Assembly (NCBI GenBank): GCA_037349105.1
Contig: JAYJMM010000066.1
Location: 1 to 64,000, forward strand
DNA length: 64,000 nucleotides
Direction: 5' to 3'
Source of the DNA: Limnomonas spitsbergensis
Lineage: Eukaryota > Chlorophyta > Chlorophyceae > Chlamydomonadales
The notes below the pieces were generated by a model, which saw nothing but the letters and a program-made list of their open reading frames with translations, had not been told where the DNA came from and made no database searches. Shown here piece after piece: positions 27,801-39,800 of this stretch; positions within the stretch are counted from its first letter, which is position 1, and the number at the start of each line of letters is the position of its first letter. Made by a program: the position numbers and the translations under genes.

Positions 27801-30800
27801 CCTGCTACAAACTCCTCAACCAGGCAGCCTGCTACTAGCCCCTCACCCAGGTAGCCTGCTCCTAGCCCCTTACCCAGGTAGCCTGCTCCTCGCCCCTCAC
27901 CCAGGTAGCCTGCTCCTAGCCCCTCACCCAGGTAGCCTGCTCCTAGCCCCTCACCCAAGCAGCCTGCTCCTAGCCCCTCACCCAGGCAGCATGCTCCTAG
28001 CCCCTCACCCAGGTAGCCTGCTCCTAGCCCCTCACCCAGGTAGCCTGCTCCTAGCCCCTCACCTAGGCAACCTGCTCCTAGCCCCTCACCCAGGCAGCAT
28101 GCTCCTAGCCCCTCACCCAGGTAGCCTGCTCCTCGCCCCTCACCCAGGCAGCCTGCTCCTCGCCCCTCACCCAGGTAGCCTGCTCCTAGCCCCTCACCCA
28201 GGTAGCCTGCTCCTAGCCCCTCACCCAGGCAGCCTGCTCCTAGCCCCTCACCCAGGCAGCATGCTCCTAGCCCCTCACCCAGGTAGCCTGCTCCTAGCCC
28301 CTCACCCAGGTAGCCTGCTCCTAGCCCCTCACCCAGGCAACCTGCTCCTAGCCCCTCACCCAGGCAGCCTGCTCCTAGCCCCTCACCCAGGCAGCATGCT
28401 CCTAGCCCCTCACCCAGGTAGCCTGCTCCTCGCCCCTCACCCAGGCAGCCTGCTCCTAGCCCCTCACCCAGGCAGCCTGCTCCTAGCCCCTCACCCAGGT
28501 AGCCTGCTCCTAGCCCCTCACCCAGGCAGCTTGCTCCTAGCCCCTCACGCAGGTAGCCTGCTCCTAGCCCCTTACCCAGGTAGCCTGCTCCTCGCCCCTC
28601 ACCCAGGTAGCCTGCTCCTAGCCCCTCACCCAGGTAGCCTGCTCCTAGCCCCTCACCCAGGTAGCCTGCTCCTCGCCCCTCACCCAGGTAGCCTGCTCCT
28701 AGCCCCTCACCCAGGTAGCCTGCTCCTAGCCCCTCACCCAGGCAGCCTGCTCCTAGCCCCTCACCCAGGCAGCATGCTCCTAGCCCCTCACCCAGGTAGC
28801 CTGCTCCTAGCCCCTCACCCAGGCAGCTTGCTCCTAGCCCCTCACGCAGGTAGCCTGCTCCTAGCCCCTCACCCAGGCAGCCTGCTCCTAGCCCCTCACC
28901 CAGGCAGCCTGCTCCTAGCCCCTCACCCAGATAGCCTGCTCCTAACCCCTCACCCAGGTAGCCTGCTCCTAGCCCCTCACCCAGGCAGCCTGCTCCTAGC
29001 CCCTCACCCAGGCAGCCTGCTCCTAGCCCCTCACCCAGATAGCCTGCTCCTGGCCCCTCACCCAGGTAGCCTGCTCCGAGCCCCTCACCCAGGCAGCCTG
29101 CTCCTAACCCCTCACCCATGCAGCCTGCTCCTAGCCCCTCACCCAGGTAGCCTGCTCCTAGCCCCTCACCCATGCAGCCTGCTCCTAGCTTCTCACCCAT
29201 GCAGCCTGCTCCTAGCCCCTCACCCAGGCAGCCTGCTCCTAGCCCCTCACCCAGGCAGCCTGCTCCTAGCCCCTCACCCAGGCAGCTTGCTCCTAGCCCC
29301 TCACCCAGGCAGCCTGCTCCTAGCCCCTCACCCAGGCAGCCTGCTCCTAGCCCCTCACCCAGGCAACCTGCTCCTAGCCCCTCACCCAGGTAGCCTGCTC
29401 CTAGCCCCTCACCCAGGCAGCCTGCTCCTAGCCCCTCACCCAGGCAGCATGCTCCTAGCCCCTCACCCAGGCAGCCTGCTCCTAGCCCCTCACCCAGGCA
29501 GCTTGCTCCTAGCCCCTCACCCAGGTAGCCTGCTCCTAGCCCCTCACCCAGGCAGCCTGCTCCTAGCCCCTCACCCAGGCAGCCTGCTCCTAGCCCCTCA
29601 CCCAGGTAGCCTGCTCCTAGCCCCTCACCCAGGTAGCCTGCTCCTAGCCCCTCACCCAGGCAGTCTGCTCCTAGCCCCTCACCCATGCAGCCTGCTCCTA
29701 GCCCCTCACCCAGGCAGCCTGCTCCTAGCCCCTCACCCAGATAGCCTGCTCCTAGCCCGTCACCCAGGTAGCCTGCTCCTAACCCCTCACCCATGTAGCC
29801 TGCTCCTAGCCCCTCACCCAGGCAGCCTGCTCCTAGCCCCTCACCCAGGCAGCCTGCTCCTAGCCCCTCACCCAGGTAGCCTGCTCCGAGCCCCTCACCC
29901 ATGCAGCTTGCTCCTAGCCCCTCACCCATGCAGCCTGCTCCTAGCCCCTCACCCAGGTAGCCTGCTCATAGCCCCTCACCCAGGCAGCCTGCTACTAGCC
30001 CCTCACCCAGGTAGCCTGCTCCTAGCCCCTCACCCAGGCAGCCTGCTCCTAGCCCTTCACCCAGACAGCCTGCTCCTAGCCCCTCACCCAGGTAGCCTGC
30101 TCCTAGCCCCTCACCCAGGTAGCCTGCTCCTAGCCCCTCACCCAGGTAGCCTGCTCCTAGCCCCTCACCCAGGCAGCCTGCTCCTAGCCCCTCACCCAGG
30201 CAGCCTGCTTGTCCCCCTCACCCAGGTCGCCTGCTTGTCCCCCTCACCCAGGTAGCCTGCTCCGAGCCCCTCACCCAGGCAGCCTGCTGCTAGCCCCTCA
30301 CCCAGGCAGCCTGCTCCTAGCCCCTCACCCAGGTAGCCTGCTCCTAGCCCCTCACCCAGGTAGCCTGCTCCTAGCCCCTCACCCAGGCAGCCTACTCCTA
30401 GCCCCTCACCCAGGCAGCCTGCTCCTAGCCCCTCACCCAGATAGCCTGCTCCTAGCCCCTCACCCAGGCAGCCTGCTCCTAGCCCCTCACCCAGGCAGCC
30501 TGCTCCTAGCCCCTCACCCAGGTAGCCTGCTTGTCCCCCTCACCCATGTAGCCTGCTTGTCCCCCTCACCCAGGTAGCCTGCTTGTCCCCCTCACCCAGG
30601 TCGCCTGCTTGTCCCCCTCACCTAGGTAGCCTGCTTGTCCCCCTCACCCAGGTAGCCTGCTTGTCCCCCTCACCCATGCAGCCTGCTCCTAGCCCCTCAC
30701 CCATGTAGCCTGCTTGTCCCCCTCACCCAGGTAGCCTGCTTGTCCCCGTCACCCAGGTCGCCTGCTTGTCCCCCTCACCCAGGTAGCCTGCTTGTCCCCC

Positions 30801-33800
30801 ACACCCAGGTTGCCTGCTTGTCCCCCTCACCCATGCAGCCTGCTCCTAGCCCCTCACCTGCTCCTTGCCCCTCACCCAGGTCGCCTGCTTGTCCCCCTCA
30901 CCCAGGTAGCCTGCTTGTCCCCCTCACCCAGGTAGCCTGCTCCTAGCCCCTCACCCAGGTAGCCTGCTCCTAGCCCCTCACCCAGGTAGCCTGCTCCTAG
31001 CCCCTCACCCAGGTAGCCTGCTCCTAGCCCCTCACCCGGGTAGCCTGCTCCTAGCCCCTCACCCAGGTAGCCTGCTCCTAGCCCCTCACCCATGCAGCCT
31101 GCTCCTAGCCCCTCACCCAGGCAGCCTGCTTGTCCCCCAGAAATATGACAAGGATCTTGCGCCGACCAGTGGGGGCAGACGCGCCAGGGGGGGTAGGCGC
31201 GAGCAGGCAGTGCCCACCTGCCAGCGGGGCTGCAACAGAGCCAGGTGCATTCCCAATAGAGTCAGACACAGCAGCTGATCCTTCCTGTCCGAACACCCTG
31301 GGGACAGCGCCAAGGGAGACTGAGGGGCCAACAGACATTGCCACAGCCACTGCCGCTGCTGCTGCAACATCTGCCCCAGCCATTGCCACCGCAGCTGCAC
31401 CATCAGCAGCTTCTGCTTCAATTGCACCTTGTACCACTAAGACAGATGTTCCTGCTGCTGCTGCTGCTGTGAGGGACAGTGGTGCTGCTGACGTTGTTGC
31501 AGTTGCTGTTGTTGTTGATGGGCTGCTGTTGCCTCCGGCCGGTGTTGCAGCTGCAGGTCCCTCCCTGCCTGTGAGGGCTGTAGCCAGTAGCAGACAGGGG
31601 GGCAGGAACAGCTGACGCTCACGGGACTTGAGGAGCTGGACCTGAGGGGGAAGGAGGGCATCAGAGCAACGAGCAAAGAGTTAAGGAGGGGTGCAGAATG
31701 CAGAGCGAGTGGGGAAGCGAGGGTTGAATAATAGGGCTGAGGGCCAACGACGAAGGATGGAAAAAGAGGGACTGTGAGAAAAGGGCGAGGAGGAGAAGCG
31801 ATGACTTGGCTAAAAGTAAAAGCGAATAAAGCTGGGGGAAAATGGTGATAGAGGAGGAAAGACCCAAACTCGTCTCAACCCCTTTTGGGAAACGCGAGCA
31901 TGAACGGTTGTGTTGTATGTTGTGTGTGCAATGGATGTTTTCCTGGCCATGAGATTCACACATGGAGAACGCAACCATGCCCCCCATCAGCCACAGCAAC
32001 AGTTGCTGGTATTTGCACCCACTGGGGGAAAATAAACCCGGGGGACACCCTGCAGAGGTTGTGCCGCGGTCATGGAGCCAAGCCTGCTGGTTCAGAGCTG
32101 TCATAAGGTCAAACCAACAGTAACTGAGGAGAAGGCTAGGGCCTGTTCTGCCCTTGGCTTGTGCTGAATATCCGCAGAGCCTGAAAGCCTTCCCAGTGCA
32201 GGGGCAGCCGAGGCTCATACCCCAGCAGACTGACAGCTCCCCTCCCTGGCCTTAAGGGGACAAGGAGAGGCGAGGGAGCAGCAATGGTGGGACTGTCCAG
32301 GCCTTATCTGCGCCAATAGCCCGCTCCTGTTCCCAGGGGGGACCTAGGCAAAGGAAAGCTGTCATAAAAGCACGAAGTTCAGAGAGCAGCCCCGCCTTTC
32401 GGCAAGTGCCAGGAAGAGGCCGAGAGGGGCCCGATGAGGTTGAGGATGTTACAAGGGCAAGGAGGGATGGGGGAGGGTCAACGCTTACATCTCCTAACCT
32501 GCAGGCTCATCGGCTTATTCCCACAGGCAGGCTCGTCGGCTTAGTCCCACTCTTGTGCCAGATCCTCCCCCATGTTCCTAACATGAAGGGACATTGCACA
32601 CGCCCTACCCACCAAGCTAAGGGCAGAATCCCCGACGCAAAAAAAACCTCCCCCACCTCACCTGCTGTTGCGTGATGACCACACCCGGAGGCAGGTCCCA
32701 GGGGTCCAGCGCCTCTGCTGGCCACCAAGGGCCCACATCACGGCTGGGGTCCTTGGCCCAGACCATGTGGCCCAGCTTGTCTGCATCCTGGGCCATGCTC
32801 ACCAGACGCACCACAGCTGTGTGGAGGCGCATGGGGTGCATGGAGGTGCATGGAGGTGGATAAGGGTGCATGGGGGGTAAATTTGGTGGCATGGGAGTGA
32901 ATGGAGAAGCATGGAGGTGCATGGAGGTGCATGGAGTTGCATCGAGGTGCATGGAGGTGCATCGAGGTGCATGGAGGTGCATGGAGGTGCATGGAGGTGA
33001 ATGGAGGTGTTGCGTGGGGGCGCTGTTAGCTCCTCCTCCGCCTCCCACACCATGGACCTGAAGTTTAAGATGGCATTCTCCGCGGCCTTTGAGGAACACA
33101 TTATCACATTCACAACCTCAGGCCTGATGTGGGCACCCCCCCCCGCATACTAAGAAGAGGGAGAGCTGCGTGCAGTGTGGACCTTTCCTTTTATTCCTAC
33201 CCTCACCTTCCACCTGGGGGTCCAGATTTGCTCCACACTCGCGCATGCGGCGCAAGGTGGGCTCCAAGTTCCATCCCTGCAAGAGGGTAACGGAGGATTT
33301 TAAGGAGTCCCGGTGTACAGGGCTTGAAGGGGCTGGCGGCTCCATCTCCAGACCAGAGTGTTAGACATCAGGTTGGTATAAACGATGACTGAGTCGCAAA
33401 CATAGCAATATGGTGTGTGTTAGGCAATGAGAGTGACACCCGATATCACCTGTCCTCTCACCTGCCCCTCACCCTCACACATCTTCCTCAACCTCTCCCC
33501 TGTTCCTCACCTCTCACATCACCCCTAGCATATCACCTGCCCCTAACATATCACCCCTTCCCCCCAAACACCCACCTGCTCCCTTAGTCGCATTAAGAAG
33601 ACAGTGAGTGAGGCGGCTGAGGGTGCGCGTCCAACCTGCGAGAAACAAACAATTGCAGGGTTCAGGGTTCAGGGTTCAGGGTTCAGGGTTCAGGGTTCAG
33701 GGTTCAGGGTTAGGGTTCAGGGTTCAGGGTTCAGGGGAAACATACAAAACTTGGTACCAAACATGAGCATATCAGCTGTGACATAAGTCAGGCATCCATT

Positions 33801-36800
33801 CAATATCCTTTTTTAAAGGGCCAGGCAACATGTAAGTGGAGGCAAAGGTTTGGAGCAGATCAGTTTTTTTATTAAGATGCTAAGGTCTGCTTCACGGCAC
33901 AGAGTGACGGATTGAGCGACAGATTGAACGACGGATTGAGCGACGGATTGAATGACGGAGTGACCTTGCATTTATACCAGATGTAACAATGGAAGATCTG
34001 GAGCTGAATGGCAGGGGTGGATGGGCTGAGGGGGGCTGAGGGGGGCTGAGGGGGGCTGAGGGCTTGACGGTCTTGAGCAGGGTTGCAGGGTTGAAAGGGC
34101 CCGAGGGCACGCACCTTTTTCACCACATCACCCAGCGGCCGAAAAGGATGCTTCTCAGGCACCTCGGATACATCCTCCACCCCCCACCTGCACATGGACA
34201 CGTGGAACAACGAAAGTCGTCCTCCAGCAATCCCTGCAGATCTCAAGTGACAGCGGCCATCACAAAGGATTCAATGACTAGAATTCAACTGCCAACAGTA
34301 ACAAGTGAGAAATCAGAATTCAGCGACAACGTCCATCAGGATAAGGTTGGAGCGGCGTCCACCCTGAGCCCTCCACCAACCTATCAGGCTATCACTGGGT
34401 CGATGGGGAGCGAACCATGACCTGTTGCCCCAACATCAGGGCTGGCTACTACAGACCCCCCCGTTGCTGCGTCAAAGCTGCATGCCTCCCCAGTAGAGCC
34501 TAAATCCCAGGTCTCCCCCCCCCTCTGACCTGCCCTGCCCTCGGAGGAACCACGCAGCTCGTGGCCACCCTTGCCCTGTGGACCTGGCTCCGTTACCTCC
34601 GTACCGCGTCAGCAGTGAGGCCTCCTGCATGCACAGCAACCAGGGGCCAATCCACAGGGCAATTAAGGACAGGGGCAAAGAGAGGTCGCTGACAAGGATA
34701 CATAACAGAGATGCTTTGGCGGTGGCATTGGCGTGGAGGGATGAGAGGAGTTGGAATGAGGGTGGGGTGAAGGAAAAGGTTGGAACCTTAGAGTCAGGCT
34801 TGGGTTGGGGCTTGGGTTGAAATACTTGAGGGTTTAGGGTCTCATGGAACCTGTCCCCTCATGCACCTCGGCTGTTGCATCGTCCCCGCCCACTGCCTCC
34901 TCGGCCGAGCCCCCACTGGACTCTGTCCCCGTCGCTGCTGCTGTGGACCCATCAGCTGCAGCTGCTGCCCCCTCTTGTGCGCCGCCACCGCTTGTTATTG
35001 CGTGTTGTGGCAGCAGCATGTGTGTATCCTGGTGCTCCAGGCTGAGACACTCCAGGTCCATACCCCCTGACGGCAGCCCCGCGTCGTCCACAGCAGCAAC
35101 ACCCTGGCAGGAGGGGGGGCAGAGGAGAGGAGTAAGGGATGGCAAGGAGGGGGGGGGGCAGAGGAGAGGAGTAAGGATAAGGAGGGACATGAAGGAAGCT
35201 TAAACGAAATATTAAAATCCTCCCCTTCTTTTTGACGGCTAAGATTCCGCCATCAAATCTACGATTTTTATTTTCCAAAAATCTTTTTAGCTTCGCTTCC
35301 CCCTGATAAGATTCCAAGATTCCAAGATTTTGGGGTTTAGGGTTTAGGGTCGAGGGCAGAGGGTTGAGAGTTTGGGTTTTAGGATATCCGGCATACAATG
35401 ATGAGGTTTGAACATCATGTCCATGGCTCGTCCGCATGTATCCAGGAGATTAGGGGCAGCCGGTCCACACTGGCGGGAGAAGCTGCAGGTGGCGTGCATA
35501 GTAGCTGTTACACATCAGCTATTTTCAGCTACGTCCTAGCCTGCGGCCCTAATGGCTGATGCAGGATGGCCTGCTGCTTGGGCTAAGCCTTAGGCCGCGC
35601 ACAGGGTGGGCCCATAGCAGTCCCATATCGGCCCTGCCGTTGCAGCCCGGCGGCCCCCAATCAAGCCTTCGTGGCCTGGTGCGCTCGTCATATGAGCTTT
35701 GAACAACATTCCTCCATCCTCACCCTATCCAAACAATGGGTAGTTATGCCTGTGCGTGTGGTCCCATGTGTGCAGGGCATGTACCCAGGCATGCACCTGG
35801 CTGCAATCCACCCAGTCAGGATGAACAGAGGGGGGCTGAGGGGCAGGGACCATGAGACAACATGGGGCAGGCCACTGGGCAGAGGGGGGCTGAGGGGCAG
35901 GGACCATGAGACAACATGGGGCAGGCCACTGGGCAGAGGGGGGCTGAGGGGCAGGGACCATGAGACAACATGGGGCAGGCCACTAAGCAGAGGGGGGCTG
36001 AGGGGCAGGGACCATGAGACAACATGGGGCAGGCCACTGGGCAGAGGGGGGCTGAGGGGCAGGGACCATGAGACAACATGGGGCAGGCCACTGAGCAGAG
36101 GGGGGCTGAGGGGCAGGGACCATGAGACAACATGGGGCAGGCCACTGAGCAGAGGGGGGCTGAGGGACAGGGACCATGAGACTACATGGGGCAGGCCACT
36201 GGGCAGAGGGGGGCTGAGGGGCAGGGACCATGAGACAACATGGGGCAGGCCACTGAGCAGAGGGGGGCTGAGGGACAGGGACCATGAGACTACATGGGGC
36301 AGGCCACTGGGCAGAGGGGGGCTGAGGGGCAGGGACCATGAGACATCATGGGGCAGGCCACTGGGCAGAGGGGGGCTGAGGGGCAGGGACCATGAGACAA
36401 CATGGGGCAGGACACTGGGCAGAGGGGGGCTGAGGGGCAGGGACCATGAGACAACATGGGACAGGCCACTGAGCAGAGGGGGGCTGAGGGGCAGGGAGCA
36501 TGAGACATCATGGGGCAGGCCACTGGGCAGAGGGGGGCTGAGGGGCAGGGACCATGAGACAACATGGGGCAGGTCACTGGGCAGAGGGGGGCTGAGGGGC
36601 AGGGACCATGAGACAACATGGGACAGGCCACTGAGCAGAGGGGGGCTGAGGGGCAGGGAGCATGAGACAACATGGGGCAGGCCACTGGGCAGAGGGGGGC
36701 TGAGGGGCAGGGACCATGAGACAACATGGGGCAGGACACTGAGCCGCCACCACTGGGCAGGTGAGGAGTCTAGGGACCCAACCTGGACTAGAGGGGGGCC

Positions 36801-39800
36801 CAGGCACCAGTCTAAGCGAGCCTCGGGAAATGAAGCGGACTTGAAGCTGAGGTGTGCCTGAAATGTAGCTGAAGCACCCTAATCTGTAGCTGAAACCCCT
36901 TTAACCACCCACCTCTCCGTCCTCGTCACCGCTGTCCTCAGCCTCATCAATGCCGTCCATACCTGCAGGCCAGGAGGGACATAATCAAAGGCCTCAAACT
37001 TAAATCACCAAACCGGACCTGCCTGTTATAAAATGGAACGGTGGCGCTTGGAATAATCCAGGAAGAAGGGGGATCTCTGTAGATTGAGGTTCAGGGCAAC
37101 GACCTGGTCCAAGGAAATAAAATAAACGCTATGCCGCTGTGTGAGACCAATAAAGCGGTCCTCAAAAACTCCACATGAATCGATCTGCCGCCACAATCCG
37201 GCCCCTTCTCTCCTGTTTTCATTTGTTCTCCCTTTCTTTCTCCTTATCTGCTGCACCACTCCGCCCTCTGCTCTCCTTTCCTTGGTTCGCCCCTTCTCCT
37301 GATTCTTACCTGGCAGCAGCACCGGCTGCCTCCTCTGTGTGGCATGGGGCCTCATGACCGTGCCGACCACTTGATGCTTTTCAGCCAGCCGGCGCCACTC
37401 CTCAACACTGTACACAGACAATAGATCAGGCAGGTGGGAGAGGGACTCAGGTTGGAGGACTCTGGTCTAGGGTTGATAAGTGGACGTGGAAAGGCAGGAT
37501 AGGAAGCCTTGACACCATCAGGCCATGTGTCCACACACCTCCTTTCACACCCACCTGACCATGCCATGTTTCCACACACCTCCTTTCACACCCACCTGAC
37601 CATGCCATGTTTCCACACACCTCCTTTCACACCCACCTGACCATGCCATGTGTCCACACACCTCCTTTCACACCCACCTAACCATGCCATGTTTCCACAC
37701 ACCTCCTTTCACACCCACCTGACCATGCCATGTGTCCACACACCTCCTTTCACACCCACCTGACCATGCCATGTGTCCACACACCTCCTTTCACACCCAC
37801 CTGACCATGCCATGTGTCCACACACCTCCTTTCACACCCACCTGACCATGCCATGTGTCCACACACCTCCTTTCACACCCACCTGACCATGCCATGTTTC
37901 CACACACCTCCTTTCACACCCACCTGACCATGCCATGTTTCCACACACCTCCTTTCACACCCACCTGACCATGCCATGTTTCCACACACCTCCTTTCACA
38001 CCCACCTGACCATGCTATGTGTCCACACACCTCCTTTCACACCCACCTGACCATGCCATGTGTCCACACACCTCCTTTCACACCCACCTGACCATGCCAT
38101 GTGTCCACACACCTCCTTTCACACCCACCTGACCATGCCATGTTTCCACACACCTCCTTTCACACCCACCTGACCATGCCATGTTTCCACACACCTCCTT
38201 TCACACCCACCTGACCATGCTATGTGTCCACACACCTCCTTTCACACCCACCTGACCATGCCATGTTTCCCGAACAGGCTCCGCGGCATCAAGCGGTCAC
38301 AGCCGGTCCCGATGTACTTGTGCAGGTAGGGCTCCATCAGCCGACGCCCCAGCCAGTGGGCAACCTGGGAAGACCAGCAAGAGAGGAGAATATGGGGGCG
38401 GTGTCAACATGGCAGCTTTCAGCGTTCAAGGATCAGCGCTGAGGTTGCAAAATTTGAAATCCAGGCCCCATGTTTCTGGCCTCCAACTCCAAGTTGTGCG
38501 CATCTTCTCCGAGCACCCAAGACCCATGGTCCATGTTGTGCTGAATCACAACCTGCTCAGTGTCAACCCTGTATTTAACACGCGAGGCGGCAATGACATT
38601 GAACCCTTCAACCTTATCGCCTTCCCCACACACACTCCCCGCCCTCCTGGGTGAAGCAGCCATTGGCCATGTACAACCCTTTCAGGATGCGGCTGTTCCA
38701 GTATCAGCTGAGGCTCATGCTTCATTCAATACCCTCTTGGCTCTCAAGAATCCTGGTCCCTTCATGGGCCCAATCGCAGGCGTGTTTCATTTAGCAGATG
38801 TCCACCAGTGCCATGCAGGCGTGAGGGGCATACCTGCACAGTGACTGCGTTCCCTATGAGGGCGAACCGGGCACGCTCACGCACATCCGCGTCAGAGTCA
38901 CGCACAGACTTGCCCCTGAGAGAGTGAAGGTTTGAGATGCAAGAGGGTAGGGGGTAGGTGCAAGGGTGGAAGGTTGAGGGTGAGGGTCAAGGTGCAAGGG
39001 TTGAGGGTTGAGGGTTAAGACCACATGTGGACTTCTCTGCAGGTTGTTGAAGGATGGTGAATGAAGGAACATCACAGCAGGCTGACCCTGGGTGTGACGT
39101 ATTCAATTTTGAGCACCTGCTGTGTTGCCTGTCTTGACCCGATCAGAATGTCCGTGAGAGGAACAAGGCCTTGTGGAAATGTGACAGCAATGCAGACAGA
39201 TCCCTGCAGGTCCATCTCAAAGGCAATGCCCCGCTCTCGCGGCTGCCCCCCCCTGGACTGCTTATTGCCTGACCTGTGTTGGTGTACCCCTGGCCCCATG
39301 ACTGGCCAGGCCGCCTCAGTGTGACCCTCTGGCAGACCCTGGCATGACAGGTGGGAGGGAGGGAGGGAGGGAGGGAGGGAGGGAGGGAGGGAGGGAGGGG
39401 TATTCTGGTCGTGCCATGTGGCTGGGTAGGGCAGGCGGGCAGGGCAGGCGGGCAGGGCAGGCGGGAGTGACCTTGTCATGATAGACAGGCAGACAGGCAG
39501 ACAGGTAGGCAGGAAGGAAGGTGGACACTGGGCAGGCAGGCGGGTGGTGGGTGAGTGGGCAGGCAAACAGGCCAGGCATATGCAGGGTCCCTGAACTCAT
39601 CACATTGAATCCACAAAACATACTGCATTACCCGTCCGTGGTTAGGGGGATCAAACTACGCTGCCAAAAATGTAATTGAGAAGGTACCTGAGTCCCTGTA
39701 TACACTCCACAAGGTTTGCAGTCCCCAACCCTAACAACTAAATTCCTCCCCCCCTCCTCTGTTGCCTCTCCCCACACCTGCAACCTCTCTGCGTCCTCAA

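Noticed and set aside
13078..30255. Giant plus-strand proteins of Leu-Leu-Leu-Ala-Pro-His-Pro-Gly-Ser and minus-strand Leu-Gly-Glu-Gly-Leu-Gly-Ala-Gly-Tyr repeats
   Set aside because: The 27-base unit is nine codons, so frames stay open without selection. The array lies in an intron of the methyltransferase, flanked by exons of one protein domain.
35671..36861. 396-codon plus-strand ORF of Gly-Gly-Leu-Arg-Gly-Arg-Asp-His-Glu-Thr repeats
   Set aside because: Opposite strand of an intronic 54-bp array; the unit length is a multiple of three and the non-repeat ends show no domain.
37026..37421. 131-codon minus-strand ORF as a complete protein
   Set aside because: Only its first part (37310-37407) is an exon; a GTAAGA donor follows and the remainder is intron with low-complexity Arg/Lys codons.
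37523..38268. CRISPR-like regular repeat of 41 bp
   Set aside because: Contiguous identical units without spacers; the unit contains an exon end and a splice donor.
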